A program made the translations under genes and the position numbers. Shown here piece after piece: positions 29,801-37,740 of a DNA stretch of 64,000 nucleotides. Source of the stretch: Oleispira sp963851095 (GTDB taxonomy: Bacteria; Pseudomonadota; Gammaproteobacteria; Pseudomonadales; Oceanobacteraceae); NCBI GenBank assembly GCA_963851095.1, contig CAWKOX010000015.1:35113-99112 (forward strand), written 5' to 3'. Numbering within the stretch: position 1 is the first letter of the stretch; every line of letters starts with the position of its first letter. Under the pieces are notes generated by a model, which was given only the letters and a program-made list of their open reading frames with translations, was not told the origin of the DNA and ran no database searches.

Positions 29801-30459
29801 CTTCAAATCAATACGAAATAAATAATAATCTCTCTCCAGCACAAGAAAACACATTCGCAGAGATTGATTTATTAGACTATTACCCTGTTGGCGACCTAGA
29901 TTACTTCTATATTTCTGACTATCAATTCATCCGCAACTCAATGAAAAAAACCGACACCCCTGGTCGCTTCATTATTAGCAGTAGCAATGGAGTTGAATTA
30001 ACGATTGAACGACGAAGCAGTGGAATATACTTAGAATCCTTTACTTCAACCTCTATCTACTCAGACGTAGCCTTTACTTTTGAGAACCATCTGATTCTTC
30101 CTAATAGCCTAAAGCCTGGACACACACTCACACTCAATTCAACACAAACGATCGCGGGTTCTAGTGATAGCGTTGAATATGAAAGATTATTTTATTTAAA
30201 AGACGTTGGAGAAAGAGTTTGGAGAGGAAAAGTTTATCCCTCCATTACCGTTATTGAAGATGGCGCAGAAAAAGTCTATTTAAAAGGCATTGGGCAGCTA
30301 AGGTTAAACTATATGGAACTCGATAGCGTCAACTTTGATTTCATAGAAGCGCCCAATGTTGTCGCACCGAAAAAAAGTAGTGGCGGCGGTTCGCTAGCGC
30401 CTTTTGTTTTCTTTATACTTTCAATCATGGCATACGCCACAAGAACAAGAAGAAAATAA
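26857..30459 (+). CDS. large surface protein with thrombospondin type 3 repeats and GlyGly-CTERM anchor
   Basis: A 1200-residue exported protein starting at GTG with an AAGGA ribosome site. A signal peptide ends near HSFA. The first 570 residues look like a beta-propeller built of weak 40-60-residue repeats. Acidic calcium-binding thrombospondin type 3 repeats lie near residues 600-650 and 825-950 (DSDGDT, DQDNCPN, NPDQ, DNDGLGNACD). A sandwich-like domain separates the two blocks. The C-terminus has SSGGGSL, a hydrophobic helix and TRTRRK, the GlyGly-CTERM signal processed by rhombosortase after type II secretion. Likely surface-attached and calcium-stabilised; adhesion or matrix binding is a guess. 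Confidence 0.8.
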   Translation: MLAIRILRKLGLFTCISLVTLLLPQHSFAALLDVQQKNDIVYFLFAAPNKIARYDLSSNQFINKISLDNVPSAFHVHKSAIYISYGTKLFKHKLDGFSATEIFQADSTILDIVAMGTSIYLLKENNRAEIISASNFLSTDNRYQYHYSKHTANIASPLNKAIYTLPTSNRPYKTLISDDGKFGSQTSSPFNHSSNQSDKIYLHPDESKFYTDTGLIYSTADLSFKGSVSGSVTDISFLDKSPVIIRGQKLYLLTEQDTDNTEITLDHTPSHVAAKGQIITTFVTTDSIVTAYQTNIDQLAKPLTSTTEDPNSASYQAELITTDNNNIVYLVDTENPTIHRRKVAESEYASSWGLANSPTHISYSESHQRLYLGYRSGKITYFDTSLATGAVETHLISLTSEIISLTVAGDYIYANDYKDYNDTTSYSINKLGQILDIGSSSVSQNYVWNSLNDTIYRIEPRYLKWRALSSSTGEIDDNNYSKQLSSNTTDAPPALLISPNGQVLLVGSGKIIGAENKTLLNTLDNEIEDASWINDKLITVKEGGQAVQIWQEDYLLETEHSLSKTLKTRVFNLQDKLLIVKQSATRPDIIYSDLALLSEVDSDNDTISDLIDNCVLISNPDQSDLDTDGSGDLCDNDSDGDLIPNQIEITAGLNEFNKDDALLDLDGDGFNNLVEYFYATDINNSESKAAAIQEMNETFDNAIPLGFYSSNPYNPLSIFKVSNSSYLTLSKPNSDIQSQSLFYTADFEQGALSIKYGALFNNSNYSVTVIVDGKTIKSSSSYYYNNNDPMLISLEKGVHTIEFKATFNNNSGAQTTSRFFIDEIHYGPDSDGDTIMDEQDNCPNTANSNQSDYDNDGLGNACDNDPNNRDKDSDGFGDDKDNCPNIYNPDQLNIDNDYYGDACDDSDDRPSDLDQDGIPDEQDNCMNTANPDQTDFDYDQIGDTCDIDIDNDGILNVLEDQFDFMSSYDSNDAYLDFDNDGASNQYEINNNLSPAQENTFAEIDLLDYYPVGDLDYFYISDYQFIRNSMKKTDTPGRFIISSSNGVELTIERRSSGIYLESFTSTSIYSDVAFTFENHLILPNSLKPGHTLTLNSTQTIAGSSDSVEYERLFYLKDVGERVWRGKVYPSITVIEDGAEKVYLKGIGQLRLNYMELDSVNFDFIEAPNVVAPKKSSGGGSLAPFVFFILSIMAYATRTRRK

Positions 30460-30463
30460 CCTT

Positions 30464-30554
30464 ATTAATGCAGGCGTATAAGTAAAACATGGCCTGCATC
30501 AATCTTTGCAAACCCTTACTTGCTTAGCCTGCATTAATATGAATTAATGCAGGC
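30464..30554. repeat. two nested palindromes built from ATTAATGCAGGC half-sites
   Basis: Half-site ATTAATGCAGGC occurs at 30464-30475 and 30543-30554; its complement occurs as GCCTGCATCAAT (30492-30503, one mismatch) and GCCTGCATTAAT (30527-30538). The last two form a perfect 12-base inverted repeat around ATGA, 30 bases before the next gene. It may terminate the surface-protein gene or bind a regulator of the metal operon. Confidence 0.6.
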
Positions 30555-30583
30555 ATCTATCTATCATCACTCAGGTTTCCACA

Positions 30584-30925
30584 GTGAAAATAAAGCACCT
30601 TTTGGCGCTATTAATTATTATCACAAATACGCTCGTCAATAGCGTATGGGCTTCAGTGCATCTTATTGCTAACGAACATAGCACCTTAGAAACCCCACAC
30701 CTGCACATTGTGACCGACCTAAAAACCTTATTTGACTTTGGCAGTGAGTTGGATGAATCCACGACTGAAATAGAAGAAACTCATTTTCATGTATTAAGTG
30801 ATCTTACGACGCAATACTCGATAAGCGATACCATCAAAGCGCGCTTAAGTATTAGTAGCTCTATTCCGCACTACCGCACACTGACTTATAGCCCCCCAAT
30901 TCCTCCCCCGACCGCACACTCATAA
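30584..30925 (+). CDS. small exported protein at the head of the czc operon
   Basis: A 113-residue protein starting at GTG with a clear signal peptide (MKIKHLLALLIIITNTLVNS..WAS). The mature part is acidic with scattered histidines (HLIANEH, HLHIVTD, THFHVLSD), which could bind metal. It is 62 bases before the CzcC-like gene, in the position of small periplasmic metal-binding proteins found with RND efflux systems. I do not recognise a named family; metal handling is inferred from context. Confidence 0.6.
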   Translation: MKIKHLLALLIIITNTLVNSVWASVHLIANEHSTLETPHLHIVTDLKTLFDFGSELDESTTEIEETHFHVLSDLTTQYSISDTIKARLSISSSIPHYRTLTYSPPIPPPTAHS

Positions 30926-30987
30926 ATACTTATTATTAATTTTATCTAATAACTTTTTTTTCATAGCCCAAGCTATGAGGGATATTT

Positions 30988-32253
30988 ATGAATAGACATT
31001 CAGCCCGTGCCTCTTTAGGCATGCTGGCATTGCTGTGCAGTGCGTCGGTATTTAGCCAGCCCGCACCTAGTCAATCAGTGCCTAACCAACCTGCAAACAG
31101 CTTGTCGCTAAAACAAGCATTACAGCTCACCTTACAATACAACCCACAACTCAAAGCGTACCCGTATTATGTGCGCCAGCTAGAGGGTGAGTATAAGCAA
31201 GCGGATATCAGTCCAGCACCTCGAGCCGAACTAGAACTTAGCTCAAATGAAGCTACCCTCACCTTAAGCCAAAGCTTTGAACTGGGTAACAAACGCAAAG
31301 CCAGAGTGGGTTTTACCCATGCCAAACAGCAGCAACTTCAAACAGAATTTGAAATTGCTAAACTTGATATACTGGCAGAAACCAGCCGCCGTTATTATCA
31401 ACTGCTTGCGTTAGTTAAACAGAAAAACCTACTCACCATTCGAATAGGACAAGAAAAGCGCGCCCTAAAAATCATTAAGAAAAGAGCAGAAGCGGGCGCA
31501 GTAACCGAGGCTGATGTCGCGACAATGACTCTGGGCTTAGCACGCTCTAATAATACATTAGAGCAGCTCGAATTTAGCATTCAGCACCAGAGAACAACAT
31601 TGAGTACTATGTGGCTCGAACAGGATAAAAAGGGATTCAAAAACTTAAAGGGAAACCTATCAACTCTTCCACAGCTTCCTAGTGACGAAGTATTAACTCG
31701 CATTATTGAAGAAGGTATTAACCAGCTACCCGATTACCGTTATCAAGTTGCACTATCTCGCTTAGAAGATAGCCGCGTCTCATTAACACAATCGAATGGC
31801 AGCGCTAATATCAACCTTGGTTTAGGTTTACGCCATAACGATACCCGCGATGATCAAAGCTTAGTATTAACCGCATCAATGCCGTTAAATTTTAGCAACC
31901 CAAACCGCGGCCGCATAGCCAGCGCCCAAGCTCAGCAAGCATTAGGTTATGAGCAAGTTGAATTAAAGCGTCAGCAGCTCTCCATTGAACTGAACCGCAT
32001 TCAAATTCAGTTAAAAAAAGAGCTGCAACAAGCAAAGCGTATTAATGACGAGTTATTACCTCTTGCCAGTGAATTGCTCAGCGCCACCCAAAAAGCCTAT
32101 CGCCAAGGGCAATACAGTGTATTGCAATGGATCGATGCGCAAAACCAAGTATTCAACTTAGAGCAGGACTTAATCAACAGCCAAGTCCGTATTTTTAACC
32201 AAGTATTAGAACTGGAACGTATTTTAGGCCAGTCAATCATTAGCGCTAAATAA
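30988..32253 (+). CDS. czcC: outer-membrane efflux protein (CzcC-like, TolC family)
   Basis: A 421-residue OEP/TolC-family protein with a signal peptide (to about VFSQP) and two repeated helical hairpin regions rich in Leu, Gln and Ala. SLKQALQLTLQYNPQL opens the first repeat, and YRQGQYSVLQWIDAQNQ is the typical second-repeat signature. It would form the outer-membrane and periplasmic tunnel for the RND pump encoded downstream. Genes C, B and A follow each other with 9 bases or less between them. Confidence 0.88.
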   Translation: MNRHSARASLGMLALLCSASVFSQPAPSQSVPNQPANSLSLKQALQLTLQYNPQLKAYPYYVRQLEGEYKQADISPAPRAELELSSNEATLTLSQSFELGNKRKARVGFTHAKQQQLQTEFEIAKLDILAETSRRYYQLLALVKQKNLLTIRIGQEKRALKIIKKRAEAGAVTEADVATMTLGLARSNNTLEQLEFSIQHQRTTLSTMWLEQDKKGFKNLKGNLSTLPQLPSDEVLTRIIEEGINQLPDYRYQVALSRLEDSRVSLTQSNGSANINLGLGLRHNDTRDDQSLVLTASMPLNFSNPNRGRIASAQAQQALGYEQVELKRQQLSIELNRIQIQLKKELQQAKRINDELLPLASELLSATQKAYRQGQYSVLQWIDAQNQVFNLEQDLINSQVRIFNQVLELERILGQSIISAK

Positions 32254-32262
32254 GGTTTTACA

Positions 32263-33204
32263 ATGAATTTTTTAATCAAAACAATGCCATTTTTTACGAT
32301 TTTACTGGTAATAGCAGGCACAGGCATCACGAGTAACGCATTAGCCAGCGGCGACGATCAGCATAGTCATGACGAGCACAAAGAAGAACACTCTGATCGC
32401 ACAGAAATTTCGCCTTACTACATGCAAACCTCTGGCATAAAAACAGCCGTCGCCAGTGTGCAAAATTTAGTTCAAGTCGACACCTTATTTGGTGTGATTA
32501 CTCCGGTGCAGGATAAAGTCTTTAGTCTGCACGCAACCTTCCCCAGCATGGTCGAAAAAATCTATGTTCAAATTGGCGATACAGTAAAAAAAGGGCAAAT
32601 GCTTGCGCGCTTAACCAACATCCAAACCCTGCAAAGTTACACACTTAAAAGCCCCTCAAACGGCGAAGTGACATCACGCTCCGTGAATATAGGCAATCGT
32701 GTTGATGCCGAAGAAATGCTACAGGTTAGCGATTTATCAAAAGTTTGGGTTAACCTATCGGCTTTCCCTGAAAATGTAGAGCGCTTACAGAAAGGCCAGC
32801 GCACAAAGATCTACGATCTACACGATCATGAAAGTGCTCTGGGTGAAGTCAGTTATATTGCCCCGCAAATGAGTGGCGGTCATATCGCACGCGCAAGAGC
32901 CGTTATTGATAATAGCGAAGGACACTGGCGCCCGGGTATGCACGTAAAGGCCGATATAGAAACGTCAACACTGACCGTTCCGATTGCCATCAACGTAGAT
33001 GCGATTCAAACAATGGAAAACAAAAGCGTCGTTTTTAAATATCACGACAATACCTTCATTACTACCCATGTCGAAGTCGGTGAAACCGATGGCCAATGGA
33101 CCGAAATCCTTTCTGGTTTAAAAGCCGGTGAAGAGTACGTCAGCGAAAATAGTTTTTTAATCAAAGCCGACATTTTAAAAGGTGGGGCGAGCCATGACCA
33201 TTAA
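32263..33204 (+). CDS. czcB: periplasmic adaptor of heavy-metal RND efflux (CzcB-like)
   Basis: A 313-residue membrane-fusion protein. After the signal peptide comes a histidine-rich stretch (DDQHSHDEHKEEHSD, residues about 28-42) typical of CzcB metal binding, and another at the C-terminus (GGASHDH). The lipoyl-like hairpin region (VEKIYVQIGDTVKKGQMLARL) and beta-barrel domain (VWVNLSAFPENVERLQKGQ) are clear. It overlaps the czcA start by 11 bases. Links the inner-membrane pump to the outer-membrane channel. Confidence 0.9.
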   Translation: MNFLIKTMPFFTILLVIAGTGITSNALASGDDQHSHDEHKEEHSDRTEISPYYMQTSGIKTAVASVQNLVQVDTLFGVITPVQDKVFSLHATFPSMVEKIYVQIGDTVKKGQMLARLTNIQTLQSYTLKSPSNGEVTSRSVNIGNRVDAEEMLQVSDLSKVWVNLSAFPENVERLQKGQRTKIYDLHDHESALGEVSYIAPQMSGGHIARARAVIDNSEGHWRPGMHVKADIETSTLTVPIAINVDAIQTMENKSVVFKYHDNTFITTHVEVGETDGQWTEILSGLKAGEEYVSENSFLIKADILKGGASHDH

Positions 33205-36200
33205 TCACCTAATCGCCTTCGCAATCGAAAAACGATGGCTCGTCATGGCCATGACATTATTATTAGCCGCCTTGGGGATTTATAAAACGACTCAACTACC
33301 GATTGATGCGGTTCCCGACATCACCAATGTGCAAGTGCAAATTAACAGCTCTGCGCCGGGTTACTCACCCCTAGAAGCAGAACAGCGCATTAGCTATAGC
33401 ATTGAAAATGCCATGGCTGGCATTCCTAAACTCGATCATACCCGTTCGCTTTCACGCTATGGGCTATCGCAAGTGACGGTGATTTTTGAAGAAGGTACCG
33501 ACATTTATTGGGCACGCCAGCAAATTAGTGAACGTTTACAAGGTATTCAAGGTGAATTACCCGCAGGCATTGAACCCAATCTTGGCCCTGTTGCCAGTGG
33601 TTTAGGTGAGATTTTTACCTATGCAATTCAAGCCGATGAAAATGCACTGACCGATGATGGAAAACCGTACAGCTCAGAAGATTTAAGAACCATTCAAGAT
33701 TGGATTATTCGCCCGCAATTAGTCAAAGTACCCGGCATTACTGAAATCAATAGCATGGGAGGCTACAGCCGTGAGTTCCAAGTTGCACCGATTCCTGGAA
33801 AATTATTTGCCTACAAGGTCACGATTAATGATCTAGTCGAAACACTTAAAAATAATAACCAGAATTCAGGCGCGGGCTACATTGAACGTAACGGCGAGCA
33901 ATGGCTAATTCGTTCTCCAGGGCAGCTCAGCAACCTTGACGAAATTGCCCAACTGGTCGTCACTCGTCGCGACGATGCACCTGTACGAATCAAAGACTTA
34001 GCCGAGGTAAAATACGGCAAAGAACTACGCACAGGTTCGGCAACACTGGCTAGTGAAGAAACCGTACTGGGCACGGCTTTTATGTTGTTAGGTGAAAACA
34101 GCCGCACCGTTTCAAAAGCCGTGGCAAAAAAACTGACCGAGATTAATGACTTTTTACCTCCCGGTATCAAAGCCATTCCTTTGTATGATCGCACGACCCT
34201 CGTCGATAAAACCATCGACACCGTTCGCACTAATTTATTTGAAGGCGCGGTATTGGTCATCGCGGTACTGTTCGCATTACTGGGAAATATTCGCGCAGCG
34301 TTTATCGTAGCGCTCGTGATTCCCTTAAGCATGCTATTTGCTATTACAGGCATGGCGATGAATCGGGTGTCCGGCAACTTAATGAGCTTAGGCGCTATCG
34401 ACTTCGGCATCATTGTTGATGGTGCAGTGATCGTAGTGGAAAATGCTCTGCGTCGTTTGGGACTCGCTCAGAAAAAGTACGGCCGCTTATTAACACTACA
34501 AGAACGTTTGTTAGAAGTGACTGAAAGTACAAAAGAAGTCTTCCGCCCTGCGGTTTTTGGCATGCTGATTATCATGTTGGTGTACTTACCCATTTTTGCC
34601 TTAACCGGTATTGAAGGAAAAATGTTTCACCCAATGGCCTTTACCGTAGTCGCTGCATTATTGGGCGCACTCTTATTTTCGATCACCTTCGTTCCCGCTG
34701 CGGTTGCCATCATTGTTAAAGGTAAAGTGAACGAAGAAGAAAACAAGGTCATGGCGAAAGCTCGTCAGATGTATCAACCGCTATTAAAACTCGCGTTAAA
34801 TAATAGCCCTGTTGTTTTTATGACTGCGCTCATTTTTGTTTCAGCAACGGCTTATCAATCAACTCGATTAGGCAGTGAGTTTTTACCGCAACTGGATGAA
34901 CACGACATCGCCTTACACGCCATGCGCATTCCAGGCACTGGCATAGAACAAGCAACAGAAATGCAATTATTATTAGAAAGACGCATTATGGAATTTCCTG
35001 AAGTGCAGCATGTTTTTTCTAAAATCGGTACGGCAGAAATTGCTACCGATCCTATGCCACCTAATGTGGCGGATACCATTTTGATTTTAAGACCGATTAG
35101 TGACTGGCCCAATCCAGAAAAGTCCAAACAACAATTGGTTGATGAAATTCGCCATGCTATCGAAGAGATTCCTGGTAACAACTACGAACTCACTCAACCA
35201 ATTGAGATGCGTTTTAACGAACTCATCTCTGGCGTAAGAGCTGATGTTGCATTACGTATTTACGGCGATGACTTAGAGGCGCTTGCACAAGCCGGTGCGC
35301 AAGCTTCACAATTACTATCACAAGTTTCTGGTGGACAAGATGTGCGTATGGAGCAAGCCAAAGGTTTACCTATGATTTCGGTTATACCTCAACGCGATCA
35401 TCTAGCGCTATTGGGCTTATCCATTGTTGATGTGCAAGATACCTTGCGCGCCGCAGTGAGTGGTATTGAAACGGGGTTAATTTATGAAGGTGATCGTCGC
35501 TTTAAATTATTAGTGCGAATGAATGAAAATCTTAGTAAAGACCCACAAGCCTTAGCGCAGATTCCTGTTTTTATTCCTAACCCGAGCCCCTTCTTAGAAC
35601 TTGAAGCAGACGAACAATCTGAGCTAGTGTTTGTGCCACTCGGTGAGATTGCAGACATTGTAGAAATCCAAGGCCCTAATCAAATTAACCGCCGCAGCGG
35701 TAAACGCAACATTGTAGTCAGTGCTAATGTTGAAGGTCGTGACTTAGGATCTTTTATTGCAGAAACTCAAGAACTCATGCGTAATGAATTAACGTTGCCC
35801 GCAGGCTACTGGCTAGAATACGGAGGAACGTTTGAGCAATTAGAATCCGCCAGTCAACGTTTAACTATTGTGATTCCCATTACGCTTCTACTCATTTTAG
35901 GCTTGCTCTACAGTGCTTTTGGTTCTTTACGTGATACTTTAATTATTTTTACTGGTGTACCGCTTGCGCTAACAGGAGGCATCATCGCACTCACTTTAAG
36001 GGATATGCCTCTGTCCATTTCTGCGGGCATTGGCTTTATTGCATTATCCGGTGTTGCAGTCTTAAACGGTGTGGTGATGCTATCGTTCATTAAAGAATTA
36101 CGTGAGAGCGGCTTAGAGCTCGCTCAGGCGGTATGGCAAGGTGCTAGCCAACGTCTACGCCCAGTATTAATGACGGCTTTAGTCGCTAGTTTAGGTTTTG

Positions 36201-36355
36201 TGCCAATGGCATTTAATGCCGGCACAGGGGCGGAGGTTCAAAGACCTTTGGCAACGGTTGTAATTGGCGGGATTATTTCTTCGACACTTTTAACCCTGCT
36301 TGTTTTACCGACTCTTTATCAATGGGTGCATTCGCGCTTTAGCAAAGTCCGTTAA
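33194..36355 (+). CDS. czcA: heavy-metal RND efflux pump (CzcA-like)
   Basis: A 1053-residue proton-driven RND transporter with 12 expected membrane helices and two large periplasmic loops. The helix-4 proton-relay motif reads DFGIIVDGAVIVVEN, the form typical of divalent-cation (Zn/Co/Cd) exporters rather than CusA-type copper/silver pumps. The start at 33194 is preferred over 33182, since AGGTGGGG precedes it at suitable spacing. No regulator (czcRS or MerR) adjoins the operon within the window. Substrate range is inferred from the motif. Confidence 0.9.
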   Translation: MTINHLIAFAIEKRWLVMAMTLLLAALGIYKTTQLPIDAVPDITNVQVQINSSAPGYSPLEAEQRISYSIENAMAGIPKLDHTRSLSRYGLSQVTVIFEEGTDIYWARQQISERLQGIQGELPAGIEPNLGPVASGLGEIFTYAIQADENALTDDGKPYSSEDLRTIQDWIIRPQLVKVPGITEINSMGGYSREFQVAPIPGKLFAYKVTINDLVETLKNNNQNSGAGYIERNGEQWLIRSPGQLSNLDEIAQLVVTRRDDAPVRIKDLAEVKYGKELRTGSATLASEETVLGTAFMLLGENSRTVSKAVAKKLTEINDFLPPGIKAIPLYDRTTLVDKTIDTVRTNLFEGAVLVIAVLFALLGNIRAAFIVALVIPLSMLFAITGMAMNRVSGNLMSLGAIDFGIIVDGAVIVVENALRRLGLAQKKYGRLLTLQERLLEVTESTKEVFRPAVFGMLIIMLVYLPIFALTGIEGKMFHPMAFTVVAALLGALLFSITFVPAAVAIIVKGKVNEEENKVMAKARQMYQPLLKLALNNSPVVFMTALIFVSATAYQSTRLGSEFLPQLDEHDIALHAMRIPGTGIEQATEMQLLLERRIMEFPEVQHVFSKIGTAEIATDPMPPNVADTILILRPISDWPNPEKSKQQLVDEIRHAIEEIPGNNYELTQPIEMRFNELISGVRADVALRIYGDDLEALAQAGAQASQLLSQVSGGQDVRMEQAKGLPMISVIPQRDHLALLGLSIVDVQDTLRAAVSGIETGLIYEGDRRFKLLVRMNENLSKDPQALAQIPVFIPNPSPFLELEADEQSELVFVPLGEIADIVEIQGPNQINRRSGKRNIVVSANVEGRDLGSFIAETQELMRNELTLPAGYWLEYGGTFEQLESASQRLTIVIPITLLLILGLLYSAFGSLRDTLIIFTGVPLALTGGIIALTLRDMPLSISAGIGFIALSGVAVLNGVVMLSFIKELRESGLELAQAVWQGASQRLRPVLMTALVASLGFVPMAFNAGTGAEVQRPLATVVIGGIISSTLLTLLVLPTLYQWVHSRFSKVR

Positions 36356-36367
36356 GTTTTTGGAATC

Positions 36368-36401
36368 AAAAAAAAGCCTAATCAAATGATTAGGCTTTTT
36401 T
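36368..36401 (+). terminator. czcCBA terminator
   Basis: AAGCCTAAT (36374-36382) pairs with ATTAGGCTT (36389-36397), preceded by A-rich and followed by T-rich sequence. Convergent with kdsA, it can serve both strands. Confidence 0.88.
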
Positions 36402-36424
36402 GTTTTTGATAACAGATTAACCTG

Positions 36425-37264
36425 TTACTCAATAATCACTTTTTCAAACGATTTAACCAAATCATCAACGGCTTTCATTTGCGCCAAGTAAGGCTCAAGC
36501 TTATCCAGTGGCAATGCACACGGGCCATCACACTTAGCTTCATCTGGATTTGGATGTGCTTCTAAGAACAAACCTGCAATACCCAATGCCATGCCCGAAC
36601 GTGCAAGTTCGAACGCTTGCGCACGACGACCGCCAGCAGAATCTGTACGACCACCAGGACGCTGCAATGCGTGAGTTGCATCAAAGATCACTGGCGCTTG
36701 AACTTTCATGTCGTCCATACCCAGCATATCAACAACAAGGTTGTTATAACCAAAGCTTGAACCACGCTCACATAACATCAGCTTGTCGTTACCCGCATCT
36801 TGAAACTTGGTCAGGATATGACGCATTTCGTGCGGTGCTAAGAACTGAGGCTTTTTGATGTTAATCGCTGCGCCTGTTTCTGCCATAGCAACAACAAGGT
36901 CAGTTTGGCGTGCTAAGAAAGCAGGCAACTGAATAATATCAACGACTTCAGCAACCGGGGCTGCTTGAAACGGTTCGTGCACGTCGGTAATAATTGGAAC
37001 ACCGAACGTTTCTTTAATTTCTTGAAAGATTTTCAAACCTTCTTCCATACCAGGACCACGGTAGGAATTAATCGAAGAGCGGTTTGCTTTGTCGAAAGAC
37101 GCTTTAAAGACGTAGGGAATGCCTAGTTTTTCAGTCACTTTCACATACTCTTCGCATGTGCGCATGGCAAGATCGCGACTTTCTAAAACGTTAATACCAC
37201 CGAATAATGTAAACGGTGCATCGTTATCGATAGTAAGGTTTTGTACTTGAACTGACTTAATCAT
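36425..37264 (-). CDS. kdsA: 3-deoxy-8-phosphooctulonate synthase
   Basis: Condenses arabinose-5-phosphate with phosphoenolpyruvate to make KDO-8-phosphate for lipopolysaccharide. The protein has 279 residues. Family motifs include FGGINVLESRDLAM, FKASFDKANRSS, SYRGPG, CERGSSFGYNN and FDATHALQRPGG. The cysteine-containing DGPCALPL is near the C-terminus. The usual neighbour pyrG is absent here; on its upstream side lies a repeat-containing gap instead. Confidence 0.96.
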   Translation of the reverse strand: MIKSVQVQNLTIDNDAPFTLFGGINVLESRDLAMRTCEEYVKVTEKLGIPYVFKASFDKANRSSINSYRGPGMEEGLKIFQEIKETFGVPIITDVHEPFQAAPVAEVVDIIQLPAFLARQTDLVVAMAETGAAINIKKPQFLAPHEMRHILTKFQDAGNDKLMLCERGSSFGYNNLVVDMLGMDDMKVQAPVIFDATHALQRPGGRTDSAGGRRAQAFELARSGMALGIAGLFLEAHPNPDEAKCDGPCALPLDKLEPYLAQMKAVDDLVKSFEKVIIE

Positions 37265-37349
37265 TCGGTCATTCCTTTTATTAAATTTCTGTAACTATAA
37301 TTTTTATTAACAACTATTTTATTTTTTACACCGTGCGCTTTTGCTCGCA

Positions 37350-37456
37350 CTAGAAGTTGAATTTTAGGCGGCACGCTGTGAATACGCCGCTTCGCTCTCC
37401 CTGTAAGCTCAACGATTGCATCCCTGCAATCGGATGGCCTTAAAAATTAACTTCTA
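37350..37456 (+). repeat. palindromic repeat family, copy 4
   Basis: Outer arms CTAGAAGTTGAATTTTAGGC (37350-37369) and the near-complement at 37436-37456 enclose the family core GCACGCTGTGAATACGCC (37371-37388), CCCTGTAAGCTC and the hairpin CGATTGCA-TCCC-TGCAATCG (37413-37432). The core matches copies 1 and 2; the arms do not. Confidence 0.75.
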
Positions 37457-37538
37457 GCGCTCACCGCTCACTAAACTCGAAATCTAAACACTGTAGCTCT
37501 TTTAAAAACAACAGAGCATTCAGTTTACATTGCAAAAG

Positions 37539-37698
37539 CATTTCGCATATCGGTATTGAGTGTGTCGTTAAAGGCCATCTAAAAGAGGGATCTTTTAGTT
37601 GAGCTTACATGGAGCGTTAGCGCCGTGAATACCTGCAACGGCTGGTACTTGCAGCGTGCCGCATAAGGACATACTCAATAGCGATGGCAAGCGAAATG
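37539..37698 (-). repeat. palindromic repeat family, copy 5 (inverted)
   Basis: Arms CATTTCGC (37539-37546) and GCGAAATG (37691-37698), with inner arms around TTGAGTGTGTC and GACATACTCAA. Where copy 3 has GGG/CCC in this stem, copy 5 has GAG/CTC, a compensatory change. The centre holds CTAAAAGAGGGATCTTTTAG and CTGCAACGGCTGGTACTTGCAG hairpins. Confidence 0.75.
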
Positions 37699-37740
37699 CG
37701 GTACTTATACCAACAGTGTTTATTGTGCTTTAAAAACTGC

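Larger units (their letters stand above)
37265..37740. other. 476-base gap between kdsA and proB with two palindromic repeats
   Basis: Holds repeat copies 4 and 5 in the same inverted arrangement as the 19.4-19.8 kb gap. No gene or RNA gene recognised in the remaining AT-rich sequence. Confidence 0.6.
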
